Positions 1-4,804 of a DNA stretch of 6,612 nt are shown here, piece by piece. Below the pieces are notes generated by a model that was given only the letters and a program-made list of their open reading frames with translations, had not been told where the DNA came from and did no database searches. A program made the translations under genes and the position numbers. Source of the stretch: DATBLE01 sp046734335 (GTDB taxonomy: Bacteria; Actinomycetota; Thermoleophilia; Gaiellales; Gaiellaceae); contig JBKPRA010000128.1 of NCBI GenBank assembly GCA_046734335.1, forward strand, positions 1 through 6,612, given 5' to 3'. Position 1 is the first letter of the stretch. The number at the start of each line of letters is the position of its first letter.

Positions 1-20
1 GCTGTCGCCACTGTTCTCCA

Positions 21-48
21 CCCGCCCCCGCCCTGGGTGGGGGGCGGG
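21..48. terminator. GC-rich hairpin, possible terminator or mRNA-end structure
   Basis: Bases 21-29 are the exact reverse complement of 40-48, giving a 9-bp almost pure G/C stem around a 10-nt loop. No T-run follows on either strand, so it is not a canonical intrinsic terminator. It could stop or stabilise a transcript entering from outside the window, or lie in the leader of the first membrane gene. The structure is visible directly; the role is a guess. Confidence 0.3.
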
Positions 49-141
49 AAACGCTAGCCGCGCGAACGTCACGCGGCTGTGACGAATCCGCGCCGATTCC
101 GCACTCGCACGGGCCGACCGGTGGTTTACGGTTCACGACGC

Positions 142-720
142 GTGGACTTCTACGACTGGATGCTCTCGCTGCATCTGCTCGCCGCCTTCGCGGTCGCCTC
201 CGCGCTCGTTCTCTACACCGCCCTCGTCGTCAGCGGCAGGCGTATGGCGACGCTCGAACAGACGCGGCTCCTTTTTCGGGTCGCCCCGATCGCCACACCG
301 CTGATCGCCGCCGCGCTCGTGCTCTACAGCGTGCTCGTCTTCGACGGCCGGCGCACGGAGAGCCCCGACCGGAGGCAGCTCCTCTTCAGGATCGCACCGA
401 TCGGGACGCCGCTGATCGGCGGAGGCTCGGTACTGGCCCTGATCCTGGGCGTGATCCTCGCGATCGATTCCGACACGTTCGAGATCTGGAACGGCTGGAT
501 CATCGCCGCCATCGTCCTCTGGGCGCTGATGGGTGCGATCGGCGGACGGACCGGCAAGTACTACACGGACGTCCAGAAGCTCGCTGAAGAGGGCGGCGAG
601 GGAGCTCAGCAGGAGGTGGTCGCCCGTCTCCGTGCGCCCACCGGCGCGTTACTCCATCTCGCAACCGTGCTCGTGTTCCTGCTGATTCTCCTCGATATGG
701 TTTTCAAGCCCGGAGCGTGA
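142..720 (+). CDS. DUF2269-like polytopic membrane protein with internal tandem duplication
   Basis: This is a 192-residue integral membrane protein. The opening, DFYDWMLSLHLLAAFAVAS, with its aromatic start and LHLLAAF helix, resembles DUF2269-type predicted membrane proteins; the function is unknown. Hydrophobic segments lie at about residues 7-30, 47-68, 84-108, 117-135 and 167-188. An acidic DSDTFEIWNGW loop precedes helix 4, and a long charged loop rich in Glu, Gly and Gln precedes helix 5. Residues 21-57 and 58-94 are diverged tandem copies. The frame is also open from a GTG at 79. I chose the GTG at 142 because codons 79-141 have clearly poorer third-position G/C and encode a basic stretch unlike the family start. 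Neither start has a convincing Shine-Dalgarno site. The next membrane gene begins two bases after the stop, so the two are probably one operon. Confidence 0.75.
   Translation: MDFYDWMLSLHLLAAFAVASALVLYTALVVSGRRMATLEQTRLLFRVAPIATPLIAAALVLYSVLVFDGRRTESPDRRQLLFRIAPIGTPLIGGGSVLALILGVILAIDSDTFEIWNGWIIAAIVLWALMGAIGGRTGKYYTDVQKLAEEGGEGAQQEVVARLRAPTGALLHLATVLVFLLILLDMVFKPGA
202..423 (+). repeat. Two 111-bp in-frame tandem copies inside the membrane gene
   Basis: Bases 202-312 and 313-423 encode 37-residue units that align without gaps. Both begin ALVLY, share a GRR near the middle and LLFR, and end with an APIxTPLI block. By eye, 21 of 37 residues are identical. The divergence argues for an old duplication and against an assembly error. 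Confidence 0.85.
712..715 (+). promoter_or_regulatory. Ribosome binding site that decides the start of the second membrane gene
   Basis: GGAG lies 7 nt before the ATG at 723 but only 1 nt before the alternative in-frame GTG at 717. This favours the ATG. The site sits in the last codons of the preceding gene, consistent with coupled translation. Confidence 0.6.
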
Positions 721-722
721 CG

Positions 723-1184
723 ATGCTCGCTGCCGTTCGACCTCACAGCTGGGACCTCGCGATCTTCGTCCACGTCCTCGGCGCGATGATCCTCATGGGC
801 GGCCTCGTGACGGCCGCCGGGGCGGGTATCGTCGGCTGGCGCGACTCGGCCGCCGGACTCCGCCGTCTCTCGGCGCTCACGCTCTTCGCCGTCGCACTTC
901 CGGGCTGGATCATCATGCGGGTCGGTGCCGAGTGGGTGTACTCGAAGGAAGGCTGGGACAAGGTCCCGGACAAACTTCAACCGACGTGGCTCGGGATCGG
1001 GTACATCACCGCCGACGCAGGCGGGATCATCCTGCTCGTCGCACTGATCCTGGGCGGCATCGGCGTGCGTCGCGCACGCTCGGGCGGCGGCACCGGCTTG
1101 CTGAAGGCGAGCACGGTGCTCGCGGCAGTCTTGATCGCCGTCTACGTCGTCTCGGTCTGGGCGATGGGCGGCAAGCCGAGCTAG
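723..1184 (+). CDS. Small four-helix membrane protein, function unknown
   Basis: The product is 153 residues with four hydrophobic segments at about 11-37, 49-69, 91-115 and 128-148. The first helix (DLAIFVHVLGAMILMGGLV) has the aromatic-His-hydrophobic pattern of the upstream protein's first helix. The two may be distant paralogues of the DUF2269/CopD-like kind, but I cannot assign a family firmly. A charged, Trp-containing loop (about residues 68-89) separates helices 2 and 3. There is no obvious catalytic or metal-binding cluster beyond the helix-1 His. The start at 723 rests on the GGAG at 712-715. The reading frame is open six bases further upstream from a GTG overlapping the previous stop. 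The stop codon shares CTAG with the convergent pth stop, and no terminator is visible between them. Confidence 0.75.
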   Translation: MLAAVRPHSWDLAIFVHVLGAMILMGGLVTAAGAGIVGWRDSAAGLRRLSALTLFAVALPGWIIMRVGAEWVYSKEGWDKVPDKLQPTWLGIGYITADAGGIILLVALILGGIGVRRARSGGGTGLLKASTVLAAVLIAVYVVSVWAMGGKPS

Positions 1185-1774
1185 TTGTAGCGCTGCTGCG
1201 CCGCCTTCAGGCCGTCCCGCACGATCGTCTCGACCGCATCGGCTGACCTCGCAACCAGAGCGTCGACGTCGGTCTCCGGCTCGAACGGCGCCAGCACGTA
1301 ATCGGCCACCGACCGGCGGTCGCCGCGACCGGGCCGCCCCACGCCGATTCTCAGGCGCAGGAACTCGTGCGAGCCCAGCCCCTGCGCGATCGAGCGTAGG
1401 CCATTGTGGCCGGCGAGCCCGCCGCCGAGCCTCGCCTGGAGCCGCCCCTCCTCCAGGTCGACGTCGTCGTGGACGACCAGCACCGCATCCACGGGCGCCT
1501 TGAAGAACCGCGCCGCGGCCGCGATCGACTTGCCCGACTCGTTCATATACGTCTCCGGCTTGACCAGAGCCAGCCGGGCACCGTCGAGCCGGGTCTCGGA
1601 CAGCTGACCGGAGAACTTCGAACGCCACGAGCCACCCTCACGCCGTGCGAGCTCGTCCAGCACCATCCAGCCGGCATTGTGGCGCGTGGATGCGTATTCG
1701 CGGCCGGGATTGCCGAGACCGGCCACGAGCAGATCGAGCGTCGAGGCGTGCTCGCCCCGACGGAAGAGGCGCAC
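1181..1774 (-). CDS. pth: Peptidyl-tRNA hydrolase
   Basis: The enzyme cleaves the ester bond of peptidyl-tRNAs dropped from the ribosome, recycling tRNA in the cytoplasm. The 197-residue length is normal for bacterial Pth. Family motifs appear in order: GLGNPGREY (Asn22, equivalent to E. coli Asn10), STRHNAGW (catalytic His32, E. coli His20), KPETYMNESG (Asn78, E. coli Asn68), VVHDDVDL (Asp103, E. coli Asp93) and AGHNGLRS (Asn124, E. coli Asn114). All expected active-site and tRNA-binding residues are present, so the gene looks functional. The start is GTG at 1774, with AAGG at 1785-1782 as a Shine-Dalgarno site 7 nt upstream, inside the end of rplY. Only 3 nt separate it from the rplY stop, so the two are probably co-transcribed and translationally linked. 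The 3' end overlaps the convergent membrane gene by four bases. Confidence 0.97.
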   Translation of the reverse strand: MRLFRRGEHASTLDLLVAGLGNPGREYASTRHNAGWMVLDELARREGGSWRSKFSGQLSETRLDGARLALVKPETYMNESGKSIAAAARFFKAPVDAVLVVHDDVDLEEGRLQARLGGGLAGHNGLRSIAQGLGSHEFLRLRIGVGRPGRGDRRSVADYVLAPFEPETDVDALVARSADAVETIVRDGLKAAQQRYN

Positions 1775-1777
1775 GGC

Positions 1778-2491
1778 TCAGCCTTCTTCGGTGGTGCCGG
1801 CCTCGCCGGCGGGCTCGCCCTCGGCGGGCGTCTCGCCCTCGGCCTCCGGAGCGGCCTCGCCCTCCGGTGCCTCGCCCTCTTCGAGCTCCTCGCCTTCCTC
1901 GACCTCGACCTCGGGCTCCTCGACCTTGGTCGGAACGGTGACCGTCGCCAGGACGGTCTCGGGATCGTCGAGCAGCGTGACCCCTTCGGGCGTCGTCAGG
2001 TCGGAGAGGCGCAGGGATTCGCCGATCTCCATTGCGCTGACGTCGAGCTCGAGCCGCTCGGGCACTTCCAGCGGCAGCGCCTCGACGCGAACCTCGCGTG
2101 CGACCTGGGAGAGAACGCCGCCGGCCTTGGCGCCGACACTCTCGCCGACGAGCTCGACGACCACTGCGGTCTGGATCGGCTGGTCGAGCCGGACCTCCTG
2201 AAGGTCGAAATGGTCGATCCGCCCGCGAATCGGGTCGACCTGGTAGTCCTTGAGGATCGACGAGTGCGTCGTCTTCTGGCCCTCGAGCACGACGTCGAGG
2301 ATCGCGTGCAGCCCTGCAGAGCCTGTCAATACCCGGCGAAGGTCGCGTTCGGGCACAGAGATCGGGTGGGGCTTGTGCCCGCGCCCGTAGAGAACGCCGG
2401 GAATGACCCCTTCCTTGCGGAGGCGCCGCGAAACGCGCGAGCCGCTCTGCTCGCGCTCCTGCACCTCGAGACGGATGCGCTCACCGGCCAT
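1778..2491 (-). CDS. rplY: 50S ribosomal protein L25/general stress protein CTC
   Basis: This is a 5S rRNA-binding ribosomal protein of the long CTC/TL5 type, 237 residues. Residues 1-92 form the L25 domain, with the typical SRRLRKEGVIPGVLYGRG segment near residues 20-38 and a VDPIRGRIDHFDLQEV junction. Residues about 100-188 form the C-terminal TL5-like beta domain. The last roughly 49 residues are a Glu/Gly/Ala/Pro low-complexity tail with no Lys or Arg after Lys189. Acidic tails of this kind are common in actinobacterial L25. The frame is open 26 codons further upstream to an ATG at 2569. I place the start at 2491 because MAGERIRLEVQERE aligns with the family N-terminus and the upstream codons look non-coding. 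No strong Shine-Dalgarno is visible. pth follows after 3 nt. The usual actinobacterial upstream partner prs is not in the window. Confidence 0.93.
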   Translation of the reverse strand: MAGERIRLEVQEREQSGSRVSRRLRKEGVIPGVLYGRGHKPHPISVPERDLRRVLTGSAGLHAILDVVLEGQKTTHSSILKDYQVDPIRGRIDHFDLQEVRLDQPIQTAVVVELVGESVGAKAGGVLSQVAREVRVEALPLEVPERLELDVSAMEIGESLRLSDLTTPEGVTLLDDPETVLATVTVPTKVEEPEVEVEEGEELEEGEAPEGEAAPEAEGETPAEGEPAGEAGTTEEG

Positions 2492-2800
2492 GACCGGCCG
2501 GGAAGTGTAGCCGAGCGTTTCGGGCGCCGAGGCACAGACCCCCGCGGCGATGCATACGAAACGATTCACGTGGCGAAAAGGAGACGGGCGGGTACCCCCT
2601 CTGACCGTCTGCCTCTCCCTCCCCGACGGACGGATATCCGCCCCCTTCGGCGTGCGCGGGTGCGACGGTGCCGTTTGTCAGCCCCAGACCCCAGTCGGCA
2701 AAGAGATCCCGAGCACCCGCTCGCACGTTCTACTCTCGTGAGCGCGGCCCGAAAACGGCCTCTAACGGGTTCCTTACAACCCGGTCTTGCCCACCGGGCC
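2492..2800. other. Intergenic region upstream of rplY
   Basis: No convincing gene, tRNA or riboswitch is seen here. Open frames on both strands lack family-like sequence and the expected codon bias. It should hold the rplY-pth promoter on the minus strand. The best candidate is weak: TAGAAC at about 2731-2736 (minus strand) with TTTTCG 17 nt upstream, which would imply a leader of over 200 nt. A perfect 10-bp palindrome, CGGATATCCG, lies at 2631-2640. Confidence 0.4.
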
Positions 2801-3026
2801 CAAAGCTGGTTGAGCGGCGTTCTCGTCCACACTCGTGACCACGAGTTGGGATCGGCGCTTCTGGCGATCGCCGGCGCTCTGTTCTTCGGGGTCGGCTTCG
2901 GGCGGGTCATGCAGCTGGCGCACGTCAAGGGCTGGCTGCTCGAGCTGTCCGACCACCCGGACCGACTACGGGCGCTACGGGCTGGTTCTGGTCGGTGGCC
3001 TGACCGAGGGACCTGCTGGCCCTTAG
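2801..3026 (+). pseudogene. Frameshifted relic of a membrane protein
   Basis: From about 2801 to 2955 the frame starting CAA AGC TGG reads as a plausible membrane protein, with a segment ALLAIAGALFFGVGFGRVMQ and good third-position G/C. Near 2955-2962 the signal moves to the +1 frame, giving TDYGRYGLVLVGGLT up to a TAG at 3024-3026. After about 3007 a third frame (DLLAL) again looks hydrophobic. One protein spread over successive frames, with no clear start, suggests a decaying fragment. The motif vaguely recalls C-terminal parts of YihY/BrkB-like actinobacterial membrane proteins, but this is tentative. The upstream limit is uncertain. The 3' end lies 3 nt from the stop of the convergent secreted-protein gene. 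Confidence 0.55.
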
Positions 3027-3029
3027 GCG

Positions 3030-3692
3030 TCAGCCGCTCTTGTAGGGATCAACGTAGAGGTCGTCGATCTGCCAGAGCGAGTTCGAATCGTCCTTCTTCG
3101 CCTTGGCGACGAAGGTGAAGCTGACGACCGTCTGGCCGTTGCGTTTGAGGACGCTGTTCACAGGCCCAAGGAACTTGAGCGGATCAGTGAAGTCCCACTT
3201 CGACCCGCCTCGGAGGTCCTTGAGCTTCTGCGTGCGCGAGTTGCCCTTGTCGTCGGTGAAGTTGAGGTCGATCTCGAGCCTCGGGTCCTTCGCGCCCGTA
3301 CTCATCAAGGCCACGCGCAGGTCGGGGCTCAAGGCGGTGACGCAGACATTGGGCGTGGTCACGGAACTGCCTGGCGGAAGCAGGAGCGACTGATCATCCG
3401 TGGGTGAGCCGATCTGGTAGCTCTCATTCCCGGCCACGACGGCCGCACCGTCGCTCAGCGTCCAGCCCGAGAGATCGCCTTCGAAGTCGCCACCCGAAAG
3501 CAAGAAGTACTGGCCGAAGTCGTCCCAGGGTGCGAACGGAGTCGGCAGCGTCGCATCCATCCAATCGCAAAGACCGGTGACCGTGCCGCTCTTCGGCGGC
3601 CCCGCTGTCGCAGCTCCGGCCGCGACCGCCGCGACGAAGAGGCAGATCGCGACCAAAAGGCCCGATCTCCTAGGTAAATGCTTCTTGCCCAT
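3030..3692 (-). CDS. Secreted protein with galactose-binding/jelly-roll-like features, function unknown
   Basis: The product is 220 residues and probably exported. It has a basic n-region (KKHLPRR), a hydrophobic core at about 11-26, and a likely signal peptidase I site near ATA-GPP (residue 30). The mature part is Trp-, Gly- and Asp-rich and beta-like. GGDFEGDLSGWTL (about 67-79) and the C-terminal LWQIDDLYVDPYKSG are typical edge strands of carbohydrate-binding-like jelly-roll domains. Similar small secreted proteins are, as I recall, frequent in Thermoleophilia. Two Cys in the mature chain (42 and 117) could form a disulfide. No catalytic motif is seen. An in-frame ATG lies 12 bases upstream at 3704. 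I prefer 3692 because GGA lies 6 nt before it and the signal peptide then starts directly with MGKK. Both flanking plus-strand and minus-strand neighbours are relics, so it appears to be a single-gene unit. Confidence 0.75.
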   Translation of the reverse strand: MGKKHLPRRSGLLVAICLFVAAVAAGAATAGPPKSGTVTGLCDWMDATLPTPFAPWDDFGQYFLLSGGDFEGDLSGWTLSDGAAVVAGNESYQIGSPTDDQSLLLPPGSSVTTPNVCVTALSPDLRVALMSTGAKDPRLEIDLNFTDDKGNSRTQKLKDLRGGSKWDFTDPLKFLGPVNSVLKRNGQTVVSFTFVAKAKKDDSNSLWQIDDLYVDPYKSG

Positions 3693-3889
3693 GCCGCAGT
3701 CCATTCGTCCGTTCGTTGACTACCTCGGTCGTCACTCACCCTGCCTCGACGCTCGGCATCCAGGCATCCCCCTTCGGGGTCACACCGGCACAAACCCTCG
3801 CTCGAGGGATGTCCGCCCCCGCCGGTCAGATTCAAGGACCGGCGCGCGCCGCCGCCTCAGCCATCCACGCCGATCAGGTCGTTTGGTAG

Positions 3890-4268
3890 TCACCGGAACG
3901 GCTCCTTCGTCCCCATCTTGGGCGATTTCGCTTCGATCACGAGCTCGACGGTGACCGAGCCTGGGCGGGCGAACTCTCGCGGGCGAGCGGCCGTATCCGG
4001 ACCTCGCCGGCCGCTCTTCGCGGGCGACCGGTGGATACCGCTTAGTCGTGGTCATGTTCGTGTGCCCTGCGCGGGTCATTAGGGCGGTTGGCGACTCGCC
4101 CGCGGCCGCTCTGTTGGTGAGGCTCGCGTGTCGCAGGACGTGGAACGCTCGGACATGGTCAATGATCCCTGCCTCCGCGAGAGCAGCGCAGAACAGGGGC
4201 TCGAACGTCTCGGCCCGATAGACCGTCCCACGTTCTGGGTGGCAGAAGACGAGCTCGTCGTCACCGCG
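3890..4268 (-). pseudogene. C-terminal remnant of a tyrosine recombinase (phage-type integrase)
   Basis: The minus-strand frame opens right after a TGA at 4271-4269 and reads DDELVFCHPERG at about 4262-4227. It continues with the recombinase motif HVLRHASLTN (H-x-x-R-H, codons from 4142), then RAGHTNMTTTKRY. The latter supplies the second His and the presumed nucleophilic Tyr (codon 4037-4035). These are the conserved catalytic features of the integrase C-terminal half. The arm-binding and core-binding domains and the first catalytic Arg are absent, and there is no family-like start codon, so the gene is headless. After the Tyr, coding signal shifts by one base somewhere in about 4020-3975. 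The tail then reads GSVTVELVIEAKSPKMGTK to a TGA at 3892-3890, with strong third-position G/C in that shifted frame. It should be inactive. An ATG at 4079 would only give a meaningless fragment lacking HxxRH. Confidence 0.8.
3985..4016. repeat. 9-bp inverted repeat in the integrase tail
   Basis: GAGCGGCCG at 3985-3993 is matched by its reverse complement at 4008-4016, with a 14-nt spacer. Near-direct repeats TCGCGGGCGA at about 3977-3986 and 4018-4027 frame it. The cluster coincides with the region where the integrase reading frame changes, so replication slippage here is a reasonable but unproven cause. Confidence 0.5.
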
Positions 4269-4278
4269 TCATGAAGCC

Positions 4279-4736
4279 GTGAGCAATCTCTTGACGGTTG
4301 GCGAGGCCGCGGCCCGCCTCCGTATCTCCCCCCGACGTCATCGTCGGCTCGGCTATCACGGCCCAGAGCGTGCCTTTTCGCGCATGGGCTCGGCCAAGAA
4401 CAAACGCCGGTTGAGCCGGCACGCCCGCGGCTACACCAACGCACATGTCGCCCGCCGTCGCCAACTCGAGCCACTCGTCGCGACGGGCCAAGCCAGCTGC
4501 TGCCGCTGCGGCCAGCTGATCCAGTGCGGTCAGCCCTGGCACCTCGACCACCGAGACGACCGGTCCGGCTACCTCGGCCCCTCCCACGCAACCTGCAACC
4601 TCCGCGCGCCGCGGAGAAGACGAACCGCAAGCGAAAAGATCAGCCGCTGATCTGGTCGCGGGTCTGGTTCGAGCCGATCCCGCCAAACGTCATCCTCAGC
4701 AGCAGCGGAGACGAAGCGCGAACCAGGATTTCTTGA
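4279..4736 (+). pseudogene. HTH-HNH endonuclease gene broken by a frameshift
   Basis: The first frame runs from GTG 4279 to TGA 4650 (123 codons). It begins LLTVGEAAARLRIS, the first helices of an excisionase/MerR-like helix-turn-helix, then loses that similarity within about 20 residues. From Met36 (4384) it reads as a small HNH nuclease: RGYTNAH, CCRCG (CxxC at Cys74/Cys77), WHLDHRDD (Asp90-His91) and GPSHATCN (His103, Cys106, Asn107). Just after this, in TCCGCGCGCC (4601-4610), the natural frame is lost. The continuation AAEKTNRKRKDQPLIWSRVWFEPIPPNVIL lies in another frame up to TGA 4734-4736 and looks like the usual basic HNH tail. Removing one GC dinucleotide would rejoin them. The HNH core is intact, so a C-terminally altered protein could still be made. 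The N-terminal HTH piece may be a chance fusion at an old junction 11 nt from the integrase remnant. Confidence 0.72.
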
Positions 4737-4804
4737 GCCCAATCGCCGGTACCGCGGCCGGTGGCGCAGGGTTCCTTCGCTTTGACTCGAACCTCGGTCG
4801 AGGA

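Noticed and set aside
606..1628. A 340-codon minus-strand open frame
   Set aside because: Its Arg/Ala/Gly-rich composition and its overlap with both membrane genes and with pth in another frame mark it as a shadow.
2570..2800. tRNA gene upstream of rplY
   Set aside because: No T-arm consensus or cloverleaf pairing is found on either strand. GGTTC occurs without a matching acceptor stem.
1406..3118. A 570-codon plus-strand open frame across pth, rplY and the gap
   Set aside because: It is antisense to two confidently identified genes and exists because of GC-rich codon structure. Only its last part (about 2801-2955) shows protein-like signal, which I call as a relic.
3705..3835. Possible cyclic-dinucleotide riboswitch in the leader of the secreted-protein gene
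   Set aside because: The minus strand has short pieces such as GGGTGAGTGAC and CGAGGTAG that recall parts of the c-di-AMP motif. The conserved 5' and 3' cores are missing and the start codon follows too closely.
3577..3954. A 125-codon plus-strand open frame over the start of the secreted-protein gene
   Set aside because: It is antisense to a clear signal peptide and Arg-rich without domain features.
4079..4630. A 183-codon minus-strand open frame covering the integrase region
   Set aside because: It is in a different frame from the HxxRH and Tyr motifs and is Arg/Gly/Ser-rich.
4261..4686. A 141-codon minus-strand open frame opposite the HNH gene
   Set aside because: The opposite strand shows clear HNH motifs; this frame shows none.
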